The notes under the pieces were generated by a model. That model saw nothing but the letters and a program-made list of their open reading frames with translations, was not told where the DNA came from and made no database searches. From Pantoea sp. Ap-967 (GTDB lineage Bacteria > Pseudomonadota > Gammaproteobacteria > Pseudomonadales > Pseudomonadaceae), in assembly GCF_011752565.1 (NCBI RefSeq), contig NZ_VWXK01000016.1:62001-126000 (forward strand): a stretch of DNA of 64,000 bases, given 5' to 3'. How positions within the stretch are numbered: position 1 is the stretch's first letter; each line of letters opens with the position of its first letter. This document shows positions 7,458 to 17,500 of this stretch, in pieces. The translations under genes and the position numbers were made by a program.

Positions 7458-8762
7458 TTAGCGCTGATGCACACAACGCCCTGCCGCGTAGGTTTCCCGC
7501 ACCGTGCGGTCATCCCCCAGGGTTGTAAGCACGAACAAGGTTTCCTCAATGCTCTTCGACTGCGCAATACGGTAATCCAGCAACGGCGTGGCCTTGTAGT
7601 CGAGCACCACGAAATCGGCATCGTTACCCGCCCGCAGGCTGCCGATACGGTCATCCAGGCGCAGTGCCCGCGCACCGCCCAGGGTGGCCAGGTACAGCGA
7701 CTTGAACGGGTGCAGCCGCGCGCCCTGCAACTGCATCACCTTGTACGCCTCGTTCAACGTGTTCAGCAGCGAGAAGCTGGTGCCGGCACCCACGTCGGTG
7801 CCCAGGCCCACATTGACCTTGAAACGCTCGGCCTGGGGCAGGTTGAACAGCCCGCTGCCCAGGAACAGGTTCGAGGTTGGGCAGAACGCCACCGCCGAGC
7901 CGGTTTCCGCCAGGCGCTGGCATTCGCTGTCGCACAGGTGCACGCCATGGGCGAACACCGAGCGCTCGCTCAGCAGTTCGAAGTGGTCGTAGACGTCCAG
8001 GTAGCCTTTCTGCTCGGGGAACAGTTCCTTGACCCAGTCGATCTCCTTGAGGTTTTCCGACAAGTGAGTGTGCAGGTACAGGCCCGGGTATTCCTTGAGC
8101 AACTGCCCGGCCAGGGCCAGTTGCTCGGGGGTGCTGGTGGGGGCGAAGCGCGGGGTGACGGCGTAGTGCAGGCGGCCCTTGCCGTGCCAGCGCTCGATCA
8201 GTTGCTTGCTTTCGCGGTAGCCGGATTCTGCAGTGTCGGTCAGGTAGTCCGGGGCGTTGCGGTCCATCATCACCTTGCCGGCGATCATCCGCAGGTCCAG
8301 GCGTTCGGCCTCTTCGAACAGGGCATTGACCGACTGCGGGTGCACGCTGCCGAACACCAGCGCGGTGGTGGTGCCGTTGCGCAGCAGTTCCTCAACGAAA
8401 ATTTTCGCCACCTTGTCGGCGTGGTCCTTGTCGGCGAACTGCTTCTCGCAGGGGAAAGTGTAGGTGTTGAGCCAATCCAGCAACTGCTCGCCGTAGGAGC
8501 CGATCATGCCGGTTTGCGGGAAATGGATATGGGTGTCGATGAAGCCTGGGGTAATCAGGGCATCCTGGTAGTGCACCACCTCGATGTCGGCGGCCAGGCT
8601 TGGCAATAGCTCGCTGGCTGGGCCAACGGCGCTGATGCGGCCGTCGTCGATCACCAGCAGGCCGTCTTCGAAATACTCATGGGAGGCTTGCAGGCCAACC
8701 TCGGCCGGGTCGGCGATGCTGTGCAGGATAGCGGCACGGTAGGCTTTGCGGGTAACGGTCAT
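7458..8762 (-). CDS. guaD: Guanine deaminase
   Basis: GuaD deaminates guanine to xanthine, the substrate of the XdhAB enzyme encoded just upstream. It has 434 residues and the amidohydrolase TIM-barrel signature: metal ligands in GFIDTHIHFPQTG (H78, H80), then HTHLSE, HGVHLCD and the aspartate in GLGTDVGAGTSFSLL. The start, (M)TVTRKAYRAAIL, is the ATG at 8762. The frame stays open upstream but runs into xdhC. It follows xdhC by 10 nt, so it is the last gene of xdhA-xdhB-xdhC-guaD. Confidence 0.95.
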   Translation of the reverse strand: MTVTRKAYRAAILHSIADPAEVGLQASHEYFEDGLLVIDDGRISAVGPASELLPSLAADIEVVHYQDALITPGFIDTHIHFPQTGMIGSYGEQLLDWLNTYTFPCEKQFADKDHADKVAKIFVEELLRNGTTTALVFGSVHPQSVNALFEEAERLDLRMIAGKVMMDRNAPDYLTDTAESGYRESKQLIERWHGKGRLHYAVTPRFAPTSTPEQLALAGQLLKEYPGLYLHTHLSENLKEIDWVKELFPEQKGYLDVYDHFELLSERSVFAHGVHLCDSECQRLAETGSAVAFCPTSNLFLGSGLFNLPQAERFKVNVGLGTDVGAGTSFSLLNTLNEAYKVMQLQGARLHPFKSLYLATLGGARALRLDDRIGSLRAGNDADFVVLDYKATPLLDYRIAQSKSIEETLFVLTTLGDDRTVRETYAAGRCVHQR

Positions 8763-8772
8763 AACACACTCG

Positions 8773-9618
8773 TCAAAGGGCTGGGCTGCGCCGGGAGGGC
8801 GGCAGCAACTGGGCAATGGGGCCGGCGTTGGCGGCAGCGTCATGCTGGCCGAAGCAGGCGTTGTAGGTGGCAATGATTTCACCGGCGATGGACACGGCAA
8901 TTTCGATCGGCAGCTTGCCCTTGACCTCGGCCAGGCCCATCGGGCAGCGCATGCGCGCCAGGGTTGCGTCGTCGTAGCCGCGCTCGCGCAGGCGGTGCTC
9001 GAACTTGACACGCTTGGTCTTCGAGCCGATCAGGCCGAACCAGGTGAAATCGTTGCGCTTGAGAATGGCGGCGGTCAGTTCCAGGTCGAGCTGGTGGTTG
9101 TGGGTCATGACGATGCAATAGCTGCCTGGCGGCAGTTCGGCCACTTCGTCGACCGGTTCTTCACTGACCACCTTGGTCACCCCATGGGGGATGAGTTCGG
9201 GGAATTCCTGTTCACGCGAGTCGACCCAGCGCACCCGGCAGGGCAGCGCGGCGAGCAAGGGTACCAGAGCCCGGCCAACATGGCCCGCGCCGAACACGGT
9301 GATCTGCGCCTGCACCGCTGCCATCGGCTCGAACAGCAGCACGGTGGCGCCACCACAGCACTGGCCGAGGCTGGCCCCCAGGCTGAAGCGCTCCAGGTGC
9401 GGGGTGGTGCGGTGTTCTTCGAGCATCAGGCGGGCGATGTGCAGGGCCTTGTACTCAAGGTGCCCGCCACCGATGGTGTCGAACAGGCCAGTGGCGCTGA
9501 CGACCATCTTCGAGCCGGCATTGCGCGGGGTAGAACCGCGCTCCTCGATGATGGTCACCAGCACGCAGGCTTCGCCACGGGACTGGTGGTCGGCGAGGGC
9601 GTTGATCCATTGGTGCAT
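8773..9618 (-). CDS. xdhC: Xanthine dehydrogenase accessory protein XdhC
   Basis: XdhC binds molybdenum cofactor and loads its sulfurated form into XdhB. The 281-residue protein has the two-domain XdhC/CoxI form. The N-terminal part carries ERGSTPRNAGSKM and the cysteine motif GASLGQCCGG. The C-terminal Rossmann-like domain carries ITVFGAGHVGRAL and GLIGSKTKR. The ATG is preceded by GAGGAA. It is in an operon with xdhAB and guaD, but separated from xdhB by a 147-nt gap that contains an REP pair. Confidence 0.94.
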   Translation of the reverse strand: MHQWINALADHQSRGEACVLVTIIEERGSTPRNAGSKMVVSATGLFDTIGGGHLEYKALHIARLMLEEHRTTPHLERFSLGASLGQCCGGATVLLFEPMAAVQAQITVFGAGHVGRALVPLLAALPCRVRWVDSREQEFPELIPHGVTKVVSEEPVDEVAELPPGSYCIVMTHNHQLDLELTAAILKRNDFTWFGLIGSKTKRVKFEHRLRERGYDDATLARMRCPMGLAEVKGKLPIEIAVSIAGEIIATYNACFGQHDAAANAGPIAQLLPPSRRSPAL

Positions 9619-9647
9619 GTTTCAATTCCTCTTCAAGGCAACCCGGC

Positions 9648-9763
9648 CCGCTTTTCGGTAGGAGCGACCAGAGGTCGCGATGGGTCGCGCAGCGGCCCCG
9701 ACATGCTTCACTCAGGCACAAGGCCCTATCGCGACCTGCGGTCGCTCCTACAGGAAAGCGGGT
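9648..9763. repeat. REP inverted pair inside the xdh operon
   Basis: Inverted units carry the core GGAGCGACC...GGTCGCGAT and flanking arms CCCGCTTTT / AAAGCGGG. They lie between xdhB and xdhC, which are on the same strand, so they may modulate mRNA stability or read-through between the enzyme genes and the accessory genes. Confidence 0.8.
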
Positions 9764-9765
9764 TG

Positions 9766-12165
9766 TCAGTGACTCACGGTTTCCAGTTGTGGCTCGGCAG
9801 GTTGCGTGGCCGCTGCCGCCTTGCGCATCTGCTCGCAGCCCCACAGCACCCGCTCCGGCGTTGCCGGTGCATCCACCAGGGGTTGCACACGGTAGTCGGC
9901 AATGCTGGCCACCGCGTCCTTGATCGCGCACCAGGCCGCGATGCCGAGCATGAACGGCGGTTCGCCCACGGCCTTGGAGTGGAACACGGTGTCTTCGGGG
10001 TTCTTGCGGTTTTCCACCAGCTTCACCCGCATGTCCAGCGGCATGTCGGCCACCGCCGGGATCTTGTAGCTGGCCGGGCCGTTGGTCATCAGCTTGCCCT
10101 TGGCGTTCCACACCAGCTCCTCGGTGGTCAGCCAACCCATGCCCTGGATGAAACCGCCTTCCACCTGGCCGATGTCGATGGCCGGGTTCAGCGAGTCGCC
10201 CACGTCGTGCAGGATGTCGGCGCGCAGCATCTTGTACTCGCCGGTGAGGGTGTCGACGATCACTTCCACGCAGGCCGCGCCAAAGGCGAAGTAGTAGAAC
10301 GGCCGGCCGCGGGCCTGGCTGCGGTCGTAGTAGATCTTCGGCGTGCGGTAGAAGCCGGTGCTCGACAGCGACACCTGGCCGAAGTAGGCCTGCTGCACCA
10401 GTTGCTCGAAGCTCAGCAACTGGTCGCGCACGCGCACATGGCCGTTGCGAAACTCCACGTCTTCCTCGGTAACCTGGTAGTGCCGTGCGGCGAACTCGGT
10501 GAGGCGCTTCTTGAGGATTTCGGCGGCGTTCTGCGCCGCCTTGCCGTTCAGGTCGGCGCCGCTGGAAGCTGCAGTGGGTGACGTGTTGGGCACCTTGTCG
10601 GTATTGGTGGCGGTGATCTGGATGCGGCTGAAATCCACTTGGAACACCTGCGCCACCACCTGCGCCACCTTGGTATTGAGGCCCTGGCCCATTTCGGTGC
10701 CGCCGTGGTTCAGGTGGATGCTGCCGTCGGTATAGATGTGAATCAGGGCACCTGCCTGGTTGAGGAAGGTGGCGGTGAACGAGATGCCGAACTTCACCGG
10801 GGTCAGCGCCAGGCCTTTCTTGAGCACCGGGCTGTTGGCGTTGAAGCGGCGGATCGACTCGCGGCGCTCGGCGTAATCGCTGCTGGCCTCCAGCTCTGCG
10901 GTCATTTCTTCGAGCATGTTGTGCTCGACGGTCTGGTAGTAGTGGGTGACGTTGCGCTCGGTCTTGCCGTAGTAGTTGGCCTTGCGCACCGCCAGCGGGT
11001 CACGGCCCAGGTGGCGGGCGATGTGGTCCATCACCTGCTCGATGGCAACCATCCCCTGTGGCCCGCCAAAGCCGCGGTAGGCGGTGTTGGAGGCGGTGTT
11101 GGTCTTGCAGCGGTGGCCGTGGACCGTGGCATCGCCCAGGTAGTAGGCGTTGTCGGAGTGGAACATGGCGCGGTCGACGATCGAGCCGGACAGGTCGGGC
11201 GAATAACCGCAGTTGCCGGCCAGGTCGAAGTTGATGCCGTGCAGGCGGCCATCGTCGTCGAAGCCGACGTCGTACTCCACGTAGAACGGGTGGCGCTTGC
11301 CGGTCATGGTCATGTCTTCGACCCGTGGCAGGCGCATCTTGGTCGGCTGGCCGGTCAGGCGTGCGATCACCGCGCACAGGCACGCGGGGCTGGCGGCCTG
11401 GGTTTCCTTGCCGCCAAAACCGCCGCCCATGCGGCGCATGTCCAGCACCACCTTGTTCATCGGCACATCGAGCACTTCGGCCACCAGCTTCTGCACTTCG
11501 GTGGGGTTCTGGGTGGAGCAGTAGACGATCATGCCGCCGTCTTCGGTCGGCATCACCGAGGAAATCTGCGTTTCCAGGTAGAAGTGCTCCTGGCCACCGA
11601 TGTGCAGGCTGCCCTGCAGGCGGTGCGGGGCGCTGGCCAGGGCGGCGGCGGAGTCACCGCGCTGGTGGGTGTGGCTGTCGAGCACGAAGTGCTTCTTGCG
11701 CAGCGCCTCGACCACGTCCAGCACCGGCTCCAGGTCTTCGTACTCGACGATCGCCGCCAGCGCCGCGCGGCGCGCAGTGTCCAGGTCGCGGGCGGCCACG
11801 GCAAGCACCGGCTGGCCGAAGAACTCCACCTTGTCGATGGCCAGCAGTGGGTCGCCGGCGACCACCGGGCCGATGTCCTTCAGGCCTGGGATGTCTTCGT
11901 GGGTAATGGCGATGCGCACCCCCTCGAAGGCGTAGCAGGGCGTGGTGTCGATGCGCAGGATGCGGGCATGGGCACGGTCAGCCGTGCGCGCATACACGTG
12001 CAACTGGTTGGGAAATTCCAGGCGGTCGTCGATGTACACCGCTTCGCCGGACACGTGCTTGTCGGCGCTGTCGTGCTTGACGCTGCGGCCAACCCCGGTG
12101 GCCAGGTCCTGGCTGAACAGTTCGGCCATCTCGGCCTGGCTTTTGGCTACCTGATGGTCAGACAT
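9766..12165 (-). CDS. xdhB: Xanthine dehydrogenase, molybdopterin-binding subunit
   Basis: This is the catalytic subunit that oxidises hypoxanthine to xanthine and xanthine to urate. Its 799 residues match proteobacterial XdhB. Moco-binding motifs in order are MGGGFGGKETQ, AYRGFGGPQG, GGTEMGQGLNTKV and the segment KAVGEPPFMLG, which carries the catalytic glutamate. Its ATG overlaps the 3' end of xdhA by 8 nt. The product pairs with XdhA and receives cofactor from XdhC. Confidence 0.96.
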   Translation of the reverse strand: MSDHQVAKSQAEMAELFSQDLATGVGRSVKHDSADKHVSGEAVYIDDRLEFPNQLHVYARTADRAHARILRIDTTPCYAFEGVRIAITHEDIPGLKDIGPVVAGDPLLAIDKVEFFGQPVLAVAARDLDTARRAALAAIVEYEDLEPVLDVVEALRKKHFVLDSHTHQRGDSAAALASAPHRLQGSLHIGGQEHFYLETQISSVMPTEDGGMIVYCSTQNPTEVQKLVAEVLDVPMNKVVLDMRRMGGGFGGKETQAASPACLCAVIARLTGQPTKMRLPRVEDMTMTGKRHPFYVEYDVGFDDDGRLHGINFDLAGNCGYSPDLSGSIVDRAMFHSDNAYYLGDATVHGHRCKTNTASNTAYRGFGGPQGMVAIEQVMDHIARHLGRDPLAVRKANYYGKTERNVTHYYQTVEHNMLEEMTAELEASSDYAERRESIRRFNANSPVLKKGLALTPVKFGISFTATFLNQAGALIHIYTDGSIHLNHGGTEMGQGLNTKVAQVVAQVFQVDFSRIQITATNTDKVPNTSPTAASSGADLNGKAAQNAAEILKKRLTEFAARHYQVTEEDVEFRNGHVRVRDQLLSFEQLVQQAYFGQVSLSSTGFYRTPKIYYDRSQARGRPFYYFAFGAACVEVIVDTLTGEYKMLRADILHDVGDSLNPAIDIGQVEGGFIQGMGWLTTEELVWNAKGKLMTNGPASYKIPAVADMPLDMRVKLVENRKNPEDTVFHSKAVGEPPFMLGIAAWCAIKDAVASIADYRVQPLVDAPATPERVLWGCEQMRKAAAATQPAEPQLETVSH

Positions 12166-13612
12166 AGTCGGTCACCCGGGTTTCGATGTAAGGCGTTTGC
12201 TGTTCGATGAAGTACTTGCGCAGCAGGTTCTGCGCGGTCAGCAGGCGGTATTCCTTGCTGGCGCGAAAATCGCTGAGCGGGCTGAAGTCCTCGGCCAGGG
12301 CCTGGCAGGCGCGCTCGATGCTGGCCGGGTTCCACGGTTTGCCGCGCAGGGCCGCTTCGCAGGCGCGGGCACGCTTGGGGATCGCGGCCATGCCGCCGAA
12401 GGCGATGCGCACGCCACTGACCACACCGTTCTCGATGCTCAGGTTGAAGGCGCCGCACACGGCGGAAATATCGTCGTCCAGGCGCTTGGACACTTTATAG
12501 GCACGGAAGGCCCATTCGTTGCTGGCGCGGGGCACGATGACCTTCTCGATGAACTCGCTGTCCTGGCGGGCCGTGATGCGGTAGTCGATGAAGTAGTCTT
12601 CCAGCGGCATCACCCGCTGGCGCTCGCCCTGGCGCAGGACGATCTGCGCATCCAGGGCGATCAGCAGGGGCGGGGAGTCACCGATGGGCGAAGCATTGCC
12701 GATGTTGCCGCCCAGGGTGCCCTGGTTGCGGATTTGCAGCGAGGCGAAGCGGTGCAGCAGGTCGCCGAAGTCGGGGTACTCGGCGTTGAGCGCGCCGTAG
12801 CAGTCGGTGAGCGGGGTGGCGGCGCCGATTTCCAGGTGGCTGGCGGTCTTGTCGATGCGCTTGAGCTCGGCAACATGGCCAACGTAGATCATCACCGGCA
12901 GGGTCTTGTGGAACTGGGTCACTTCCAGCGCCAGGTCGGTGCCGCCGGCCAGCAGGCGCGCTTCGGGGTGCGAACTGTACAGGTCGGCCAGGTCGGCCAC
13001 GGTCAGTGGCACCAGGCAGCGCTTGTCACCGCTGTTGAGCTCGCCGGTCTGGCTGGGGGCGATGGCCTTCAGGCGGGCGATGGTCTGCGCCTGCTGGGCG
13101 TCGAACTGGTCATGGCAGGGCTGGCGGCAGCTTTGCTCGGCCGCGTCGAGAATCGGCCGGTAACCGGTGCAGCGGCACAGGTTGCCAGCAAGGGCTTCCT
13201 GGGCCTGGTGCAGGTCGTGGCCCTGGCTGTTCTTCTGCAGGGCGAACAGCGACATCACGAAGCCTGGGGTGCAGAACCCGCACTGCGAGCCATGGCAGTC
13301 GGCCATGGCCTGTTGCACGCTGTGCAGTTGGCCCTGGTGCTTGAGGCCTTCGACACTGATCAGTTGCTTGCCATGCAAGGCGGAAACGAACGTCAGGCAT
13401 GAGTTGAGGCTGCGATAGCGCAGGCTGTCTTCACCCTGGGCATCCTCGACCAGCTCACCCACCACCACGGTGCAGGCGCCGCAGTCACCGCTGGCGCAGC
13501 CTTCCTTGGTGCCGGGTTGGCCCAGGTGCTCGCGCAGGTACTGCAGCACCGTCATGTTCGGGTCCAGGGCGTGCTCGCTATGCAGCGCCTGGTTGACAAG
13601 AAACTGGATCAC
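12158..13612 (-). CDS. xdhA: Xanthine dehydrogenase, 2Fe-2S/FAD subunit
   Basis: The 484-residue subunit combines two [2Fe-2S] domains with an FAD domain and passes electrons from the molybdenum site to NAD. Ligand cysteines are seen at 39, 44, 47 and 72 (plant-ferredoxin type) and at 111, 114, 146 and 148 (CGFCTP, LCRCTG). FAD motifs are LLAGGTDLALEV and TLGGNIGNASPIGD. The start is GTG with GAGG 8 nt upstream. It is the first gene of the xdh-guaD operon and is divergent from the GntR gene at 13880. Confidence 0.96.
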   Translation of the reverse strand: MIQFLVNQALHSEHALDPNMTVLQYLREHLGQPGTKEGCASGDCGACTVVVGELVEDAQGEDSLRYRSLNSCLTFVSALHGKQLISVEGLKHQGQLHSVQQAMADCHGSQCGFCTPGFVMSLFALQKNSQGHDLHQAQEALAGNLCRCTGYRPILDAAEQSCRQPCHDQFDAQQAQTIARLKAIAPSQTGELNSGDKRCLVPLTVADLADLYSSHPEARLLAGGTDLALEVTQFHKTLPVMIYVGHVAELKRIDKTASHLEIGAATPLTDCYGALNAEYPDFGDLLHRFASLQIRNQGTLGGNIGNASPIGDSPPLLIALDAQIVLRQGERQRVMPLEDYFIDYRITARQDSEFIEKVIVPRASNEWAFRAYKVSKRLDDDISAVCGAFNLSIENGVVSGVRIAFGGMAAIPKRARACEAALRGKPWNPASIERACQALAEDFSPLSDFRASKEYRLLTAQNLLRKYFIEQQTPYIETRVTDYV

Positions 13613-13687
13613 GGGGGTGGCCTCGCAATGGTTTTATTGTTGTTGGGCGGACAATAAGCAGGCCTGACACAGCGGTCAACAATTTTC

Positions 13688-13709
13688 TGACTCAAAGGTC
13701 AAGAAGTGC
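13688..13709 (+). promoter_or_regulatory. Repeated motif TGACTCA-N2-GGTCAAGAAGT, copy 2
   Basis: This copy is 76 nt upstream of the xdhA start in the 267-nt xdhA/GntR divergent region, and shares 18 positions with the copy at 6386. It is a candidate operator for purine-responsive control of xdh. Confidence 0.45.
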
Positions 13710-13879
13710 CCCGTGCCAATGCCCGGCCCAACGTCGTACCCTTGTCTGAAGCATAGATCGCGCCGGTCGCCGGGTTGTCTGGCGGGTCAAATAAACCACC
13801 GCCGCCCTCTGCGCGTGCGTTGGCCAATTACGCTACAATCGCCCCCTTGTGCCCAGTTCAATGATTTTGAAGGAAAACC

Positions 13880-14539
13880 ATGACGTTCAAGGCGCCGGAC
13901 AGCCTCTCCGAGCAGATTGCCGACTACCTGGCCGAACGCATCATCCGCGGCGAACTCGCCCCGGGTGAACGCATCCAGGAGCAGAAGGTTACCCAGGCCC
14001 TCAGCGTCAGCCGGGGCTCGGTGCGCGAAGCGCTATTGATCCTGGAACGCCGCCACCTGATCGCGATTCTGCCGCGCCGTGGCGCCCATGTGACCGAGCT
14101 GGACGAGCGCAGCGTGCGCAGCCTGTGCACCCTGATGGGCGAGTTCTACATCCTGCTGGGCAATGCGGTTGCACAAAAGTGGCGCCTCGAGGCCGACCTG
14201 CGCCCGTTCCTGGACATCCAGCAACGCCTGCGCCAGGCCCGCGAACAGCAGGACATCAAGGTGTTCGTCGCCGAAAGCTTCGCGGTGATGCGCGCGGCCT
14301 ACCCCTTCGCCGACAACCCCTACCTGCAGGAAACCGTGGAAAACCTGCAGCCGGCCATGAGCCGCGCCTACTACCTGGCCCTGGACCAGCGCCAGGCCAA
14401 CATGGACGACTACCTCGACCTGTTCGCCCGCCTGCTCGAAGCCGTGGTCGCCCGCGACCTGCCGCGCATCCGCGAGGTGCTTACCGCCTATGGCCAGCGC
14501 AGTTGCGAGCTGGTGCTGGCGGCATTGGCCCGGGCCTGA
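13880..14539 (+). CDS. GntR-family (FCD) regulator adjacent to xdh and smc
   Basis: The 219-residue protein has an N-terminal winged helix-turn-helix (about residues 8-75; LSEQIADYLAERIIRGELAPGE..., with SVSRGSVREAL as the recognition element) and a C-terminal FCD-like domain. The start has AAGGAAAACC just upstream, and a TACAAT hexamer at 13834-13839 is a possible -10. It is divergent from xdhA and therefore a candidate regulator of xdh-guaD. The same regulator lies beside xdhA in P. aeruginosa, from memory. Its stop codon lies only 3 nt before the smc start, so it shares the mRNA with smc. Confidence 0.87.
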   Translation: MTFKAPDSLSEQIADYLAERIIRGELAPGERIQEQKVTQALSVSRGSVREALLILERRHLIAILPRRGAHVTELDERSVRSLCTLMGEFYILLGNAVAQKWRLEADLRPFLDIQQRLRQAREQQDIKVFVAESFAVMRAAYPFADNPYLQETVENLQPAMSRAYYLALDQRQANMDDYLDLFARLLEAVVARDLPRIREVLTAYGQRSCELVLAALARA

Positions 14540-14542
14540 CCG

Positions 14543-17500
14543 ATGCGCCTGAAGTGCATTCGCCTGGCCGGGTTCAAGTCGTTCGTCGACCCGACCACGG
14601 TCAATTTTCCCAGCAACATGGCGGCCGTGGTTGGCCCCAACGGCTGCGGCAAGTCCAACATCATCGACGCCGTGCGCTGGGTGATGGGCGAAAGTTCGGC
14701 GAAAAACCTGCGCGGCGAGTCGATGACCGACGTCATCTTCAACGGCTCCACCAGCCGCAAGCCGGTCAGCCAGGCCAGCATCGAACTGGTGTTCGACAAC
14801 AGCGAAACCACCTTGCTTGGCGAGTATGCCGCCTACGCCGAGATTTCCATCCGGCGCAAGGTTACCCGCGACGGGCAGAACAGCTATTACCTGAACGGCA
14901 CCAAGTGCCGGCGCCGCGACATCACCGACATTTTCCTTGGCACTGGCCTGGGCCCGCGCAGCTACTCGATCATCGAACAGGGCATGATCTCCAAGCTGAT
15001 CGAGGCCAAGCCTGAGGAGTTGCGCAACTTCATCGAGGAAGCCGCCGGCATCTCCAAGTACAAGGAGCGCCGCCGCGAAACCGAGAACCGCATTCGCCGC
15101 ACCCAGGAAAACCTGGCGCGCCTGACCGACCTGCGCGACGAGCTGGAACGCCAGCTCGAACGCCTGCACCGCCAGGCCCAGGCCGCCGAAAAATACCGCG
15201 AGTACAAGGCCCTGGAGCGCCAGCTCAAGGCGCGCCTGTCGGCCCTGCGCTGGCGTGACCTGGACGCGCGCGTGCGCCAGCGCGAGACGGTGATCGGCGA
15301 CCAGGACGTGGCCCACGAGGCCTTTGTGGCCGAACAGCGCGACGCCGATGCCAGTATCGAGCGCCTGCGCGACGGCCACCACGAGCTGTCCGAGCGCTTC
15401 AACCAGGTGCAGGGGCGCTTCTATTCGGTGGCCGGTGACATCGCTCGGGTCGAGCAGAGCATCCAGCACGGCCAGCAGCGCCTGCGCCAGTTGCAGGACG
15501 ACCTCAAGGAAGCCGAGCGCACCCGCCAGGAAACCGAGTCGCACCTGGGCCACGACCGCACCTTGCTGGCGACCCTGGGCGAAGAGCTGGCCATGCTCGA
15601 ACCCGAGCAGGAAATGACCCTGGCCGCTGCCGAGGAAGCCGCCGCCACCCTGGAAGAAGCCGAGCTGGGCATGCACAGCTGGCAGGAACAGTGGGACAGC
15701 TTCAACACCCGCTCTGCCGAGCCACGGCGCCAGGCCGAAGTGCAACAGGCGCGCCTGCAGCAGCTGGAAAGCAGCCTGGAACGCCTGGCCGAGCGCCAGC
15801 GCAAGCTGAGCGAAGAAGGCGAGCTGCTGGGCGCCGACCCGCAGGACGCCAGCATGCTCGAACTCGCCGAGCAGGTGGCCAGCAGCGAAATGCTGCTCGA
15901 AGAGTTGCACCTGCAGGAGCAACAGGTGGTCGAGCGCCTGGAAGAGGTGCGTGGGCAATTGCAGCAGGCCACCCAGGCCCAGCAGCAACAGCAGGGCGAC
16001 CTGCAGCGCCTGGGCGGGCGCCTGGCTTCGCTGGAAGCACTGCAGCAAGCTGCGTTGGAACCGGGTGCTGGCGCTGCCGACTGGCTGCGCGACCAGGGCC
16101 TGGAACAGCGCCCACGGCTGGCCGAGGGGCTGCGTGTGGAGCCGGGCTGGGAACTGGCGGTGGAAACCGTGCTGGGCGCCGACCTGCAGGCGGTGTTGGT
16201 CGACGACTTCAGCGCTTTGGACTTCAGCGCCCTGCAACAAGGCGACCTGCGCCTGTTGCAGGCAGGCGGCAGCAGCCCGCGCCAGCCCGGCAGCCTGCTC
16301 GACAAGGTGGAAGGCAGTAGCGATCTGGCGGCCTGGCTGGGCCAGGTGCTGCCGGTGGAAAACCTGGCCGAGGCGCTGGCCCGGCGTGCTTCGCTGGCTG
16401 CAGGGCAGAGCCTGGTCAGCCGTGACGGCTACTGGGTTGGCCGGCATTTTCTGCGGGTCAGCCGCGGTGGCGAGGCCCAGGGCGGCGTGTTGGCCCGCGG
16501 CCAGGAAATCGAGCGCCTGGGCGAGGAGCAACTGGCGCTGGAAGCGGCGCTGGAGCAGCGCGAACAACAGCTGCAGGGCACCCGCGAGCAGCAGCTGGGC
16601 CTTGAGGAGCAGCGCGAGCAACTGCGCCGCCGCACCCAGGAAGAAAGCCGCCAGCACGGCGAGCTCAAGGCCAGCCTGTCGGCCGGGCGCGCCCGCGCCG
16701 AACAGGTCGAACTGCGCCGCCGTCGGCTGCAGGAAGAGCTGGCCGAACTTCAGGAACAACGCGCTTTGGAGCACGAGCAACTGGGCGAAGCCCGCCTGGT
16801 GCTGCAGGAAGCCCTGGACCTGATGGCCCACGACACCGAGCAGCGCGAGCAGTTGATGGCGCGCCGCGACACCCTGCGCGAAGGCCTCGACCGTATCCGC
16901 CAGGAGGCCCGCCAGCACAAGGACCATGCCCACCAGCTGGCCGTGCGCCTGGGCTCGCTGCGCGCCCAGCACGACTCCACCCGCCAGGCCCTGGAGCGCC
17001 TGGAGCAGCAGGCCGCGCGCCTGAGCGAGCGTCAGGAACAGCTGAGCCTGAACCTGGAAGAAGGCGAGGCGCCGCAGGAAGAGCTGCGCCTGAAGCTCGA
17101 AGAGCTGCTGGAGCGGCGCATGAGTGTCGACGAGGAAATGCGTCAGGCCCGCCTGCACATGGACGAAGCCGACCGCGCACTGCGCGATGCTGAAAAGCGC
17201 CGTACCCAGGCCGAGCAGCAAGCCCAGATGCTGCGCGGCCAGCTGGAACAGATGCGCCTGGAGAACCAGGGCCTGGACATTCGTCGCAAAACCCTACAGG
17301 AACAATTGCTGGCCGACGGCTACGATTTGCAGGGTGTGCTCGCCACGGTCGAGGCCGATGCCAGCGAGCAGGGCACCGAGCAGGAACTGGAGCAGGTCGA
17401 GGGCCGCATCCAGCGCCTGGGCGCGATCAACCTGGCGGCCATCGAGGAATACGAGCAGCAGTCCGAACGCAAGCGTTACCTCGATGCCCAGGACGCTGAC

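Noticed and set aside
14033..17221. A 1062-codon minus-strand frame opposite smc
   Set aside because: The Leu/Gln/Ala-rich translation mirrors the Glu/Gln/Leu coiled coil of SMC. There is no ribosome site or domain.
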